From Streptomyces sp. DvalAA-43 (GTDB lineage: Bacteria; Actinomycetota; Actinomycetes; Streptomycetales; Streptomycetaceae): 64,000 nt of DNA. How positions within the stretch are numbered: the first letter of the stretch is position 1; the number at the start of each line of letters is the position of its first letter. Below the pieces are notes generated by a model. The model was not told where the DNA came from, did no database searches, and saw only the letters and a program-made list of their open reading frames with translations. Location: the NCBI RefSeq assembly GCF_900091725.1, contig NZ_FMBW01000012.1:124001-188000 (forward strand), read 5' to 3'. The translations under genes and the position numbers were made by a program. Below, one piece after another: positions 18,254 through 27,380 of this stretch.

Positions 18254-19045
18254 TCAGCGCGAGCGCTTCATGGGCGCCGGGGCATGGACGGGAGAGGGGC
18301 TGCTCTGATGGCCGGGTGTGGTGGACGGTGCCTGTCCGAATGCGCTGGCGAGTGCACTGACTCCGGCTGCAGTGAGGCGAAGACGCTGGGGCTTGCCTTC
18401 TTGGTCCGCGTCCTCCCGCTGGATGAGCGCTCTTGTTTCTAGGCCCCGGATGGTGTTGATGCTCAGACGGGCGCCGTCGTCGTTCGAGATGTACTGCCTG
18501 CCGAGCATCAGCGTGACGTGGGCCTTACCCCGGGCCACGGCATGCATGGCGGGAAGGTCCGCGGAGGAGAGCACGGGTGCGCTTTCGCGTGTCTGGGCTA
18601 CTCGCTGACGGAGTGTCTCGACGGCGATTGTCTCGGCGAGAGCGACACAAGTTTCCGCGCCGAGAGCAGTCAGATCCTTGGCCATCCCGGCCTGGTGGGC
18701 GGCAACGCTGTGGCCGGCGTCGTTGAGGATCAGGAGGCCGCGCAGTTCCTCGGCGGCGCCTGCTGCCAGATAGGCCGTTTGTCGCAGGCGCAGGGAAGCC
18801 TCGACTACGGCTGGGGTGCTGCGGAGCGTGCCATCGATGGACTCCCGGACTCCCAGTGTGAGTACGACAAGTTCCTGAGTGGTGGGAATCTGCTGGCGCA
18901 GGGCCGATCCCTGCAGGTGGCCAGTGGCAGCGAGCGCCTTCAGCAGGTCGCCATGCACGATGAAGTCGTCGGCCAGGGTGATGAGTCGCTCGGGAAGCGA
19001 GGGCAGGTCGAAGAGCTGGCAATGGTCGGACAGTGCGGTCGTCAT
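18254..19045 (-). CDS. Helical protein with C-terminal winged-helix-like domain
   Basis: A 263-residue protein with ATG 19045 after AAGAAGAACCC. Residues 1-165 are predicted helices (ERLITLADDFIVHGDLLKAL). Residues 170-240 resemble a winged helix: MHAVARGKAHVTLM, then GLETRALIQRED and LRLTAAGVSALAS. The same two-part layout recurs in the next gene upstream (19118-19945) and in 53796-54494, so these are paralogues. A DNA-binding regulatory role is inferred from the C-terminal fold. Confidence 0.65.
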   Translation of the reverse strand: MTTALSDHCQLFDLPSLPERLITLADDFIVHGDLLKALAATGHLQGSALRQQIPTTQELVVLTLGVRESIDGTLRSTPAVVEASLRLRQTAYLAAGAAEELRGLLILNDAGHSVAAHQAGMAKDLTALGAETCVALAETIAVETLRQRVAQTRESAPVLSSADLPAMHAVARGKAHVTLMLGRQYISNDDGARLSINTIRGLETRALIQREDADQEGKPQRLRLTAAGVSALASAFGQAPSTTPGHQSSPSPVHAPAPMKRSR

Positions 19046-19117
19046 GGAATGGGTTCTTCTTCGGGTGGCGGGTGCGTGAGGACGGTTGAGCAGGCGGTTC
19101 AGTGGAGACCGAGTCGG

Positions 19118-19945
19118 TCATCGGCGCCTGTTGCCGCCCTTGACGGGGGCCGGCACGCTGCCCGGTGACACCGGCTGTGCCCGGCCGGGCTTCTGGATGT
19201 CCAGCACCAGCCTTCCGCGGGCGGTGATCTCGATCTCGCGGCTGACGATCGCGGAGGTGCCGGGGTCGATGCGGATCAGGCGGTGCTTCAGCAGCACGTT
19301 GAAAGGCTTCGCGTGGATGGTGTTGCCGTTGCCGTCCCGGACGCTCGTCTTGTCGCTGCGGCTGGTGTAGTGGTTTGCGCCTACTTGGGCGATCTTGTCG
19401 AGGGCCGCGTACTGGGCGTCGGACAACTCGGGCAGCTGGGGGCGGTGTTCCGGGTGATCCTTCAGATCGCGGGCAATGCCGGAGGCGGTGTGGTGACAGC
19501 AGGCCGCGCACAGGGAGAGGTGGTGGACGGCGGTGGTCAGGCTCTTGGCCAGGATGGGTGCGGAATCGGCGAGCCGGGCCCGAAGTGTGGCCGCGGCGTC
19601 GGGCGTCCCGGCGAAGGCGGCGGCTTCGAGTGGGTTGTCGGCTACGGCCCTGGCCAGCTGCGAGGCGGCGACGGAGGCCGAGGCGACGACCTCGCTCAGC
19701 GTCTCCAGGGAGGAGCGGCTGCCGGGCACAGCCGTGTACTGACTGCCGTCAAGAACAGACAGCCGGACCAGCGTGCGGCCGACCAGTTCCTGGACGGAGA
19801 GGATCTGCGGACCGAGCTGCCGCAGCAACTCGCTCCCCGGTCGGGCATCCAGCGCGGTGACAGTGGTGTGCAGGACGGTGAATTCGGCGGCGAGCTTGTG
19901 GAGAAGTTCGATCTGCAGAGGCAGGTCGATCTGGCGCAGGGCGAT
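19118..19945 (-). CDS. Winged-helix-like paralogue with apparent ATC start
   Basis: About 275 residues. No ATG, GTG or TTG exists in frame near the natural N-terminus. GGAGG lies 6 nt before an ATC at 19945, which is 20 bp downstream of the previous gene's stop, so ATC is the best-placed start. Residues 1-170 are helical (LQIELLHKLAAEFTVL), followed by an AQYAALDKIAQVGANHY helix and an EIEITARGRLVLDIQ wing. This mirrors the 18254-19045 protein. The C-terminus is basic and Pro-rich. Function is inferred to be regulatory or DNA-binding. An alternative CTG two codons on is possible. Confidence 0.6.
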   Translation of the reverse strand: MALRQIDLPLQIELLHKLAAEFTVLHTTVTALDARPGSELLRQLGPQILSVQELVGRTLVRLSVLDGSQYTAVPGSRSSLETLSEVVASASVAASQLARAVADNPLEAAAFAGTPDAAATLRARLADSAPILAKSLTTAVHHLSLCAACCHHTASGIARDLKDHPEHRPQLPELSDAQYAALDKIAQVGANHYTSRSDKTSVRDGNGNTIHAKPFNVLLKHRLIRIDPGTSAIVSREIEITARGRLVLDIQKPGRAQPVSPGSVPAPVKGGNRRR

Positions 19946-19964
19946 GGTGGGCCTCCAGGGTAGG

Positions 19965-20567
19965 TCAGAGGGTGCGGCGCCGCGTCGGCGCTGCGGCCCG
20001 GCTGCCGGGTACGGGGGACGACGCCGGGCCGGGCGGGGCAGGGATCGCGTCCGGGGTGGGCATGCCCAGATAGATGCGGACGGTGATGCCGTCGGCATGA
20101 GCGTGGGCTTCGGCGCGCACGACAGCGCTCAGCAGACTGGGCTCGTCTACCGGTGTGACCAGCCCGTACGAGGTGCCGCCGGCCGAGGGCGCGAAGCCGT
20201 GCTGTTCGAGAAGCGAGCGGGCTTCGTCCGTAGCAGCGGCCGCTGTGAGAACGGGACCGGTGAAGGTGAAGCGGAGATCAGGGTCGGGCGCGGGATCCTG
20301 TGGGTTCCACCGCGTGGTCCGGGACAGGTCGACCAGGTCGTGGGTGTGAGCCAAGAGCCCGTACATCGCTATGCCGGCCTTCTCGTTGGCATCCTCGGGC
20401 GTGCCGGGCGGCAGGAGGTAGACCGTCCGGCCGTGCAACTTGCGGGCGGTGAACCCGGCAGCGATCAGCACGCCGTTGGCGCCGCGGATGGGGCGGTTGA
20501 GCACGACGAACGTGTGGTCGTCATCGGTGGATCCGATGAACACGTCCGGTACGTCTATGAAAGACAC
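19965..20567 (-). CDS. Small accessory protein with two Gly-Phe modules
   Basis: A 200-residue protein with GTG start. It contains two copies of a short module seen in several neighbours: GVLIAAGFTARKLHGRTVYLL near residue 33 and ARSLLEQHGFAPSAGGTSY near 120, each followed by a helix. The C-terminal 35 residues are Pro/Ala/Arg-rich. It has no catalytic motif, signal peptide or membrane segment. The repeated module suggests a binding or structural role; the function is unknown. Confidence 0.6.
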   Translation of the reverse strand: MSFIDVPDVFIGSTDDDHTFVVLNRPIRGANGVLIAAGFTARKLHGRTVYLLPPGTPEDANEKAGIAMYGLLAHTHDLVDLSRTTRWNPQDPAPDPDLRFTFTGPVLTAAAATDEARSLLEQHGFAPSAGGTSYGLVTPVDEPSLLSAVVRAEAHAHADGITVRIYLGMPTPDAIPAPPGPASSPVPGSRAAAPTRRRTL

Positions 20568-20625
20568 GAGACCTCAAAGAGGGAGCGATAGGCGTGGAGG
20601 TGGCAGGGCGCGGGCGCGGAATCCG

Positions 20626-21219
20626 TCAGCGCCTCGTGTGCGCGACCGCCGTGGCCGCGGTCGGCAGCGTCGCGGCGGAATCGCCGGCGATGGTGTGCTG
20701 GTCCTGGCTCCAGCCTGCAGCCCAAGCCAGACGGCGGGAGAGCCGGACTGCGACGGCGCGATAGGTGGTCGCCGCCCGCTGCATCTCGTCACCGGCCTGC
20801 CGGAGCTGGTCACGGCTGGCCGCGGGAGTGGGATCGGAGTCCTCGTACAGCAGAATCTCCGTGCGATGGTGGATCGCCAGATTGCACAACGTGGCCGCGA
20901 GCGAGATCTGGGAGCAGGCGCCGACGAGGCGCGCCAGATTCTCCTCGCTGCCAGCCATGGTGGCGTAGCGGCTGACTGAAAGGTCGTGGAGCTGTTGTGT
21001 GCATTGCAGCGCGAGTTCCGGTATGCGCAGGCTGACAGGCGCGATCTCGCGGACCGGTTTGGCGATCTCGCCCTGACGTATCCGGTCCACCTCCGCGCGC
21101 AGCGCGGTGAGTGTGGGGGCCGCCTCGCCGAGCAGACGGGCGTGCTCGGTCAGGTTGATGCTGATCTGCGGGGCGTCGGGACTGAGTGGGTGGCCGACGT
21201 GTATCCGTCGGGTGGCGAT
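20626..21219 (-). CDS. Helical hypothetical protein, apparent ATC start
   Basis: The longest canonical start, GTG 21090, would give 154 residues. However, the frame runs upstream through a plausible N-terminus (ATRRIHVGHPLSPDAPQIS) to an ATC at 21219 that has GGAG 7 nt before it, giving about 197 residues. The protein is mostly helical, with LHDLSVSRYATMAGSEENLA and AAATTYRAVAVRLSRRLAW. There is no known domain. GTG 21090 remains the conservative alternative. Confidence 0.55.
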   Translation of the reverse strand: MATRRIHVGHPLSPDAPQISINLTEHARLLGEAAPTLTALRAEVDRIRQGEIAKPVREIAPVSLRIPELALQCTQQLHDLSVSRYATMAGSEENLARLVGACSQISLAATLCNLAIHHRTEILLYEDSDPTPAASRDQLRQAGDEMQRAATTYRAVAVRLSRRLAWAAGWSQDQHTIAGDSAATLPTAATAVAHTRR

Positions 21220-21339
21220 GGCGGGTCTCCGGTGTGGGGCAGTGGGTGGGGCGCCGGGTCGACCCTGTGGTCGGGCCGGTCCGGAGGCGGGCCGGGGCCG
21301 CAGGTGATAAACGGCGAGGTGCAGCCGGATCTCTGACGG

Positions 21340-21462
21340 TCAGTGGGTGCGGCTCGAAGCGGTCTGGTCCCGTGCCGCTACTGGGGACGGTGGGCCAGGG
21401 CGCGCCACCTGGTGCCGGCCGGGAAGATCTGTGCGGCGGCGGTGGAGGCGGGACTTGGTCAT
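21340..21462 (-). CDS. Small basic ORF coupled to the T4CP gene
   Basis: A 40-codon frame whose ATG at 21462 overlaps the coupling-protein stop (ATGA). The product is very basic (MTKSRLHRRRTDLPGRHQ) and ends in TGA at 21340. The overlap suggests coupled translation, but codon bias alone could give such a frame. Low confidence. Confidence 0.3.
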   Translation of the reverse strand: MTKSRLHRRRTDLPGRHQVARPGPPSPVAARDQTASSRTH

Positions 21463-23243
21463 GCCGCCGTCCCGTAGTCGGACTGCGTTGGCGTGTGCTT
21501 CGCGACGGCGCGGGCGGTGATCGCCTTCGACGCGCGGCTGGATGCCGCAGACAGATCCGCCGCGCCGGGCTCCAGGTACCAGGGGCGCAGGTCGAGCATC
21601 GCGACCCTCATGCCGGTGGCGAAGCAGAGCGCGCTGCCCTTGGGCAGGGCGCGGATCGCGTCGGCGGGCAGGATCCGCTCCTGGCGCATCGATACGGAAG
21701 TCGACTTGCCGGACTCGGAGTGCGAGGTGGAGGTGGTCTCGACGTCGTGGTCACCGATCAGCCGGGAGAGCTTGTCCGCGAAATCAGGGTCGTCGATGCC
21801 GGAGCCGATGACCTTCACCGTCGATGCGGACCACATCGCGTCCATGCCCGCGTCTCCCCAGACCTTCTGGCCCTGGCGGTAGGACTGCAGGATGGTGATG
21901 GGGATGATGCCGCGGCTGCCGAGGTGGGAGTACAGGTCCGGCAGGTCCGAGATTTTGCAGACGTTGGCGGCCTCGTCGAGGATCGCGAGCATCGGCGGGT
22001 CAAGGCGTCCGCCGGCGCGTTCTGCCTGCGCGGTCGCGGCCCGCATCACGGAGTCCGCACACGCGGCGATCAACGCGCTCGCCCCTCCGCCTCCGTCCTT
22101 GCTCAGCAGAAAGAGGGTGTCGGTGGAGGTCACGAACTGCGACGGCCGGAACTCTGCGACGTCCTTCTGCGGTGTCACCCAGGCGGCGATCTCGGCATTA
22201 AGCAGCGCGGACGCGTACTGTCTCGCCGTCTCGTAGATGCCGTCACGGGTCTCCGGCGGCCCTTCGACGGTGCCCTTGAGCTGGGAGGCGACCGCGGTGA
22301 AGTCGTGGTCACGCAGGATGTCCAGCGGGGTGCGGTCGGCGGGGAAGGCCAGCCACTGCATCACGTCCGTGATGGGCCGCTCGTCGAGCGCGGCGGCGAG
22401 GAACAGCTGGGACAGGATGTTGCTGCCGGCCTTGGACCAGAAGTCCCCCTGCTGGGAGGCATCTACCGATGCGGCGAGGAAGTGGCCCGCCAAACGCCCT
22501 GCACCGTCGAGGGACTTGGCTTCGGAGAGCGGGTTCCACCACATCTCGCGTGCGGCGTGCGCGATCTGCTGCGGGTCCATCGACCACACCCGTCCCACAC
22601 GGCCGCGGGCGTCGTAGGTGGCGGTGAAGGCGTCGCCGGCGGCCTTGTTCGAAGTCAGCAGGACCGGGCCGGGCGCGTGCAGGATGGAGGGGATCGCGAG
22701 ACTGGTGGTCTTGCCCGAGCGGGGCGCCATGATGGCGACGGCCACGTCCTCGTAGCCCATACGCACCTCGTGCCGGGTGCCCTGCAGGTTGCCGAGCAGG
22801 ATGCCGGTGTCGTGGGCCTCAATGTGTTTGACGTTCTTCAGGCTCGGTCTCAGGGAGCGGGCCTTGTCCGTGATCGCCTTGGCCATCAGCGGTTCGATGT
22901 CCCGGGCCTTGGCCATACCGGTGATCTTCCTCTTCCGGCCGCCGTGATCCTTCTTGCGGGACCACAGGACGCCGGCCGCGGCGGCGAGTGCCAGGACGAG
23001 GGTGACGGGAACGACGCGGGCGCCGATGAGCAGGGACGTTTCTCCGGCGTGGGGCCAGAGCCGGTCAGGGTGGAGCAAGGCCGCAGTCGGCTGGTACGGC
23101 GCCCACGGGAGGCCGGTGAGGTAGGCGGTGATATTGCCGGACAGCCAGGCGAGGTTCGAGAGAGGGACGACGACGGCGAGGACTCCGAGGAGGATCCGGA
23201 AGGCTATGTCGTACCCATCGGAATTGCTGGAGGAGGAGGGCAA
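21459..23243 (-). CDS. Type IV coupling protein (TraG/VirD4-like ATPase)
   Basis: A 594-residue protein with TTG start. Two N-terminal membrane segments (about 14-45 and 72-94) precede a cytoplasmic ATPase. Walker A is APRSGKTTS at 173-181 and Walker B is LAILDEAAN at 419-427, with the SYRQGQ segment at 454-459. This is the layout of VirD4/TraG proteins, which bring the relaxase-DNA complex to the transfer channel and help pump DNA. It lies 20 kb from the channel genes but in the same orientation, within the accessory array. It is the core evidence for DNA conjugation through a T4SS-like channel rather than the FtsK-like TraB route. Confidence 0.92.
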   Translation of the reverse strand: MPSSSSNSDGYDIAFRILLGVLAVVVPLSNLAWLSGNITAYLTGLPWAPYQPTAALLHPDRLWPHAGETSLLIGARVVPVTLVLALAAAAGVLWSRKKDHGGRKRKITGMAKARDIEPLMAKAITDKARSLRPSLKNVKHIEAHDTGILLGNLQGTRHEVRMGYEDVAVAIMAPRSGKTTSLAIPSILHAPGPVLLTSNKAAGDAFTATYDARGRVGRVWSMDPQQIAHAAREMWWNPLSEAKSLDGAGRLAGHFLAASVDASQQGDFWSKAGSNILSQLFLAAALDERPITDVMQWLAFPADRTPLDILRDHDFTAVASQLKGTVEGPPETRDGIYETARQYASALLNAEIAAWVTPQKDVAEFRPSQFVTSTDTLFLLSKDGGGGASALIAACADSVMRAATAQAERAGGRLDPPMLAILDEAANVCKISDLPDLYSHLGSRGIIPITILQSYRQGQKVWGDAGMDAMWSASTVKVIGSGIDDPDFADKLSRLIGDHDVETTSTSHSESGKSTSVSMRQERILPADAIRALPKGSALCFATGMRVAMLDLRPWYLEPGAADLSAASSRASKAITARAVAKHTPTQSDYGTAA

Positions 23244-23279
23244 GAGGGGGCTACGTACTTCCAGGCGGGGACGAAGGGG

Positions 23280-24050
23280 TCAGCGGCTGCGGCCGTTGCG
23301 AGGCGGTGGCGGGCGCAGGGCGCTCGGGCTCGCTGTCGGCCCAGCGCGGCGGGCAGCGAGGGCCTGAACGCGTTCTTCCAGGGCAGAGGCGACCTGCACG
23401 GCCGGTACCTCCCGGTGGGAACGGGTGACGAGGCCCGGGTCGCGGGACGGGAGGCTGCGCGGGCTGCCCGTGCGCGCCACGGGGCTCGGATCGACGAGCG
23501 CGGCGGTGAACGTGGCGATCAGGTACGGCGGGGTGTGCTCGCCGAATCGGGCCTGCCACACCGGCCGGTCATGGCCGAGCGTGGTGGTGATGAACCAGGG
23601 GCCTGGTTCATCCGCTCCCAAGCGCTGGACGTACGCGGTTCCGTCGGGCGAGGCGAGGCCGTCCGCCCCTGTGGCCGGTGACCAGGCTGCTTGCCGCAGA
23701 GGTTCGTACGGGTCGGCCGACGCGGTCGCGGCCGGGGCAGCGAGCGCGTCGGTAAAAGCGGCGATGATCTCGACCGGTGTGCGGGCTCCGAAGCTCGCGT
23801 ACCAGGCAGGGCGGCCCTGTGTGCGGGAGTGGTGGAGGGTCCACCACTGGCCGTCGGGGTCAGGCTCCAGGCGCAGGAGGGCCTTCTGGTCGGGACTGGA
23901 GAGGACGACGCGCGGCATCAGGGGGTCGTTGCCGTGACTCCAGCCGCAGGCGCGGTGGAGCGGAACGGTGATCCAGGCGGGATCACCGCCGCCGGCCAGG
24001 TGCCGTGGTGAGATGAACTCGACCTCGACGGTCTCGGGTGTCTGGGGCAT
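23280..24050 (-). CDS. DUF317 protein (two repeats)
   Basis: A 256-residue protein. ATG 24050 follows GAAGGTG and lies 2 bp after the upstream stop. Two DUF317 units are visible: PRHLAGGGDPAWITVPLHR to WYASFGARTPVEIIAAFTDAL, then QAAWSPATGADGLASPDG to ARFGEHTPPYLIATFTAAL. The RHLAGGGD motif is shared with two other proteins in the array. The function of DUF317 is unknown. Confidence 0.75.
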   Translation of the reverse strand: MPQTPETVEVEFISPRHLAGGGDPAWITVPLHRACGWSHGNDPLMPRVVLSSPDQKALLRLEPDPDGQWWTLHHSRTQGRPAWYASFGARTPVEIIAAFTDALAAPAATASADPYEPLRQAAWSPATGADGLASPDGTAYVQRLGADEPGPWFITTTLGHDRPVWQARFGEHTPPYLIATFTAALVDPSPVARTGSPRSLPSRDPGLVTRSHREVPAVQVASALEERVQALAARRAGPTASPSALRPPPPRNGRSR

Positions 24051-24052
24051 GT

Positions 24053-24646
24053 TCACCTTCGGACCGTTCCGGTCCGGGTAGCCGGTGCAGGGACCCGTAC
24101 GGGTGCGCTGGTCGTGAGCAGGGACGGGGCCTGCCGCGCTGCGACGTGGATGTCGAGGATGCTCTGGCCGTGAGTGGTCCAGTCGTCCAACGAGGACCAG
24201 GCGTCCGCATTGCGATCGGCGAGCGGGTCGTCGTACTGCTCTGTGCCCGGGCCTGCGGATGCTGGCAGGGAGTCCCGGAACTCCACCCACTCGGACTGCA
24301 GGGTCCGAAGTTGCTCCAGGGCAGTGTGGAGTGTGCCGAGCTCCCACACCCACCGGGCCTGGATCTTGTGGGAGGGGAGCTGCTGCAGCTGGTGTTCGGC
24401 TGTGGCCAGCAGTGTCTCGCCGCTGTAGCGGACCTGTTCGAAGGCGCGCCAGGTCTCGGCGTGCCGGCGGTCCTGGTGCAGCGCGTAGTCGTGTTCGTCG
24501 TACGGTACGCCGTCGATGTCGGTCTGTTCGTCGGAGTACACACTCCAGGTGTCCTGGATCAACTTGCTCTCGCGAAGGAACGCGGCGAGGTGGCCGAGCC
24601 GGAACTGGTGGTCTTCGGTGGGTGCGGTTGACGGTGAAGAGGGCAA
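24053..24646 (-). CDS. Hypothetical helical protein
   Basis: A 197-residue protein with TTG start. It is acidic and rich in Gln, Trp and His (QFRLGHLAAFLRESKLIQD, HTALEQLRTLQSEWVEF), indicating helical bundles or a coiled coil at 60-125. It has no signal peptide or known domain. It is packed between DUF317 genes, 2 bp and 62 bp from its neighbours. Confidence 0.6.
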   Translation of the reverse strand: MPSSPSTAPTEDHQFRLGHLAAFLRESKLIQDTWSVYSDEQTDIDGVPYDEHDYALHQDRRHAETWRAFEQVRYSGETLLATAEHQLQQLPSHKIQARWVWELGTLHTALEQLRTLQSEWVEFRDSLPASAGPGTEQYDDPLADRNADAWSSLDDWTTHGQSILDIHVAARQAPSLLTTSAPVRVPAPATRTGTVRR

Positions 24647-24708
24647 AGGGTGGCTTTCGGTCAGGCAGAAGGTGGCTGTTATGGCGGTGCGGGCGCTGCC
24701 GGTTCGTG

Positions 24709-25527
24709 TCAGCGGTGGACCGCGCTGTTGCGCGTGGACGGTGCGACTGCTGGTTGGGCCTGCGGCGATGTCATGCGCCGGGCCTTACGGGCGGCGACGC
24801 GGACGGCCTTGAGGCGGGCTGCATGGGCAGCGGCGAGCTCCTCGCCCTGCGGCCCGCGTGCCTCCTGCGTGACGAGGTGGTTGTGCGGGACCTCGTACAT
24901 GCCGCGCTGGACGGGCTCGTCGCTGGCCAGGGCTCTGGCGAAGGCGGCGAGCAGATGCGCGGGCATGCGGTCGTCGAGAGAGGCGCTCCACAGCCGGCTC
25001 TCGCCGCCGCCTCCGTTGGGAAGGGCGGCTTCGGCGGTCCAGTAGAACCGCTCGGACGGTTCGACGGTCCAGCGGCGCAGGCTCAGGATGCCGTCCGGGT
25101 GCGAGGCGGTCTCGTTGCCGTTCTCGTAGTGCTGGTAGGTCCAGCCCGCCGAGGTGAGGGCCGGCCAGACGTCCGGCGTGGTCTCGGGCGCGGGCAGGAG
25201 CAGGGCGTCGGTGAGCGCGGAGAGGATCTCGACGGGGGTACTGCCGCCGAACTCGGCATACCAGCTGCTTTGTTCGTCCTGCCCGCGGATGCGCCACCAG
25301 GCGCTGTATGAAGCGGTCCCGGGTTCCAGGAGCAACGAGTGCTGGTAGTCGGGACTGGCCAGCGCGACGTGGGGATAGTCCGGATCGGAACGGTTCTGCC
25401 AGCCTGCGGCGCGCAGGGTCTGGGTAATACGGCGGGGATCGCCGCCCCCGGCGAGGTGCCGGGGGCGGGTCTCGAACCAGATCCGGGCGCGGGGGTCGTC
25501 TGCACGGGTGAGGAGGTAGGGGATCAC
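24709..25527 (-). CDS. DUF317 protein
   Basis: A 272-residue protein starting at GTG 25527 with a 4-bp overlap with the upstream gene. It has RPRHLAGGGDPRRITQTLR near residue 22 and two DUF317 units (WWRIRGQDEQSSWYAEFGG; TVEPSERFYWTAEAAL). Its C-terminal 50 residues are very basic (VRVAARKARRMTS), suggesting nucleic-acid or membrane contact. Confidence 0.75.
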   Translation of the reverse strand: MIPYLLTRADDPRARIWFETRPRHLAGGGDPRRITQTLRAAGWQNRSDPDYPHVALASPDYQHSLLLEPGTASYSAWWRIRGQDEQSSWYAEFGGSTPVEILSALTDALLLPAPETTPDVWPALTSAGWTYQHYENGNETASHPDGILSLRRWTVEPSERFYWTAEAALPNGGGGESRLWSASLDDRMPAHLLAAFARALASDEPVQRGMYEVPHNHLVTQEARGPQGEELAAAHAARLKAVRVAARKARRMTSPQAQPAVAPSTRNSAVHR

Positions 25528-25886
25528 TGGTCTTCGGGCGCCGGGATTGCGAACTCGCCCGGCATGGCGATCAGACGCTGGACGTCCCAGTGCAGGACAT
25601 GCCAGTCCGTGATCTCCTGGGCGGCCTCGCGCAGGCTGTCGATGAACTGCCGGGTCTCGTCGGCCATGGGCCTGGCTGCCTGCTGGGAAAAGATGCGGGC
25701 GGTGCTGCGCAGGATGTCGCCGAGCAGGATGGGAGCTCCGCTGTCCTCGTCGAGGAGCGGGACGAGCAGCGGCACGACCTTGTCAGCCGAGGGGTTGGTG
25801 CGCAGGTAGGCGGCGAGGTCGGCCAGGGTTCGGGTGGCCTGGCGGACCTGATCGGGCATAGGGGCATCAGGGGTGTGGTGGGGCAT
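25524..25886 (-). CDS. Small protein with helical accessory module
   Basis: A 120-residue protein. ATG 25886 follows AAGGA. It contains the helical module seen in several neighbours: TLADLAAYLRTNPSAD, then LLDEDSGAPILLGDILRST. No membrane segment. The module recurs in 26743-27117, 27381-28040, 28817-29512, 29531-30385 and 42470-43459. Role unknown. Confidence 0.6.
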   Translation of the reverse strand: MPHHTPDAPMPDQVRQATRTLADLAAYLRTNPSADKVVPLLVPLLDEDSGAPILLGDILRSTARIFSQQAARPMADETRQFIDSLREAAQEITDWHVLHWDVQRLIAMPGEFAIPAPEDQ

Positions 25887-25951
25887 GAAGTCCTTGGCGG
25901 AGAGGGCGATACGGTGCGCGAACGAGAACGAGGTGGTGAGGGTGGGGCGGG

Positions 25952-26746
25952 TCAGCGCCGGGCCCGGGTCCTGCCGGCTGCTGCGTGCGGGCGGGCGGTG
26001 GCACGGGGCTGACCGGCTGCCCAGGAGTTGCGGGCCCACGTGGCGGCACGGGCCGCAGTTATCCGGGTCTGCTGCCAGGCGCCGAGCTGGGAGGGGAGCA
26101 CGGAGACGGACCTGGTGCGGATCCGGCTGGAGGCGGGCACGAGTCCGAGCGGGCGCATCACCGGGTTCGGGTCGGCCAGAGCGGCCGAGAATCCCTGGAC
26201 GAGGTGCATCGGGGTCGTGGGGGAGAAGACGGCATCCCAGGCGCGGCCGTGCTCGGTGCGGGCCCCGGCCCACCAGTACGCCTCGCCCGGCCCGGACTGG
26301 TGGTACTGGACCCACGCGTTGCGGTCAGGGCTGACTGCGGTGAAGTGCTGCTGTCGATTGGTGGTCCATCCCTGCTGTACCAGGGGCGCCCAGGCATTGG
26401 GGGCGTGAGCGGACCGCGGCTGGTGCAGTGCGTCGGTGACTCCGGCCACGATCTCCACCGGTACCTGCTTCCCGAGCATGGCGTGCCACGCTTCCTGCGA
26501 GGCGGCCTGTTTGCCGGAGATCGTCCAGCCGCCGGGCTGGGTGAAGGGGTCGTATCCGATCCGGATGCTCTTGTCCGGGCTGTCGAAGACGATCGGCCCG
26601 CCGGTCTTGGACTTGTCCTTCCACCCGGAGGCGCGCAGGTACTCAGTGACGTGCCGCAGGTCTCCTCCGCCGGCCAGGTGCCGCGGTTCGACCAGGTAGT
26701 GCTGCTGGGGCTGCTCGAACGAGCCCCAGCCGGCCTTCTTCTTCAC
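25952..26746 (-). CDS. DUF317 protein
   Basis: A 264-residue protein with GTG start and ATGA-type overlap with the next gene upstream. It carries VEPRHLAGGGDLRHVTEYLR at about residue 19 and two DUF317 units (WTISGKQAASQEAWHAMLGK; AYWWAGARTEHGRAWDAVF). The C-terminus is strongly basic and Arg-rich. It is one of four DUF317 proteins in the window. Confidence 0.75.
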   Translation of the reverse strand: MKKKAGWGSFEQPQQHYLVEPRHLAGGGDLRHVTEYLRASGWKDKSKTGGPIVFDSPDKSIRIGYDPFTQPGGWTISGKQAASQEAWHAMLGKQVPVEIVAGVTDALHQPRSAHAPNAWAPLVQQGWTTNRQQHFTAVSPDRNAWVQYHQSGPGEAYWWAGARTEHGRAWDAVFSPTTPMHLVQGFSAALADPNPVMRPLGLVPASSRIRTRSVSVLPSQLGAWQQTRITAARAATWARNSWAAGQPRATARPHAAAGRTRARR

Positions 26747-27117
26747 CGGTGCCGCCTTACAACGAGGGGCGACGCGACGGCTGGCTTCGCCGCTGACGGT
26801 GTGTCGAGGGTGGTGAGGGAGCTGGTGTGCTCGTCCAGGTCAAGGCCGATGTCCTGCAGTTCGTTGGCGGCCCGGCTCAGGGCGAGACATACCTCGGGGG
26901 GCAGTGCGCCGCGTTCTGCGCTGTCCTTCGCCAAGACGGCTCCTGTGTCCAAAAGGCAGGTGAACCGGCCGAGGACGCCGTCGTGCGGGTCGAGGACACG
27001 AGCGAGGATTTGGGGAACCTGATCTGCGGGCAGCTGGAAGAGGTGGGCGCTCAGTTGTGTGAGCTGACGGGTGATGTTGTCCGTTAGGTAGTCGGCGTAG
27101 GGGTACGGGTGGGGCAT
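26743..27117 (-). CDS. Small protein with helical accessory module
   Basis: A 124-residue protein. ATG 27117 follows GGGAGGA. Residues 30-60 (QVPQILARVLDPHDGVLGRF) are the helical module with its Asp/His-Gly-Val-Leu turn. The rest is helical with a basic tail. Function not known. Confidence 0.6.
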   Translation of the reverse strand: MPHPYPYADYLTDNITRQLTQLSAHLFQLPADQVPQILARVLDPHDGVLGRFTCLLDTGAVLAKDSAERGALPPEVCLALSRAANELQDIGLDLDEHTSSLTTLDTPSAAKPAVASPLVVRRHR

Positions 27118-27296
27118 GGTCCTCCCGGATGGACGGGGCGGGTGCGGGGCCAGGGAAGGTGAGGCTGGTCGGCCTCGGGAGGGTCGCCGATGGTGGGACC
27201 GGACGGGATGCAGGCGCGTAGGTAGCGGCGGAACACCGCGGTTGCGAGGCGGGGCTTGATGAGGTGAGAGATCGGTGGGGGCGTGCGGGGTACTAC
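27084..27296 (-). CDS. Candidate small gene without a canonical start
   Basis: A 70-codon frame ending at TAA 27084 contains KPRLATAVFRRYLRAC and IGDPPEADQPHLPWP, which look like real protein. No ATG, GTG or TTG precedes them in frame. AGGAG lies 6 nt before a GTA at 27296. A similar IGDPP segment occurs in a minus frame near 35.1 kb. It may be a decayed gene or a chance frame. Confidence 0.25.
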   Translation of the reverse strand, partial: VVPRTPPPISHLIKPRLATAVFRRYLRACIPSGPTIGDPPEADQPHLPWPRTRPVHPGGPCPTRTPTPTT

Positions 27297-27380
27297 GGGT
27301 GTCTCCTGTGGGTCGTGCGGTGTGTGCCGGGGCCACCTGACGGATCTGCTGGAACAGATCGGCGGCCGGGGGCCTTCAGG

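Noticed and set aside
21186..23681. An 831-codon plus-strand frame
   Set aside because: It is opposite the coupling protein with intact Walker motifs; the long open frame reflects GC bias.
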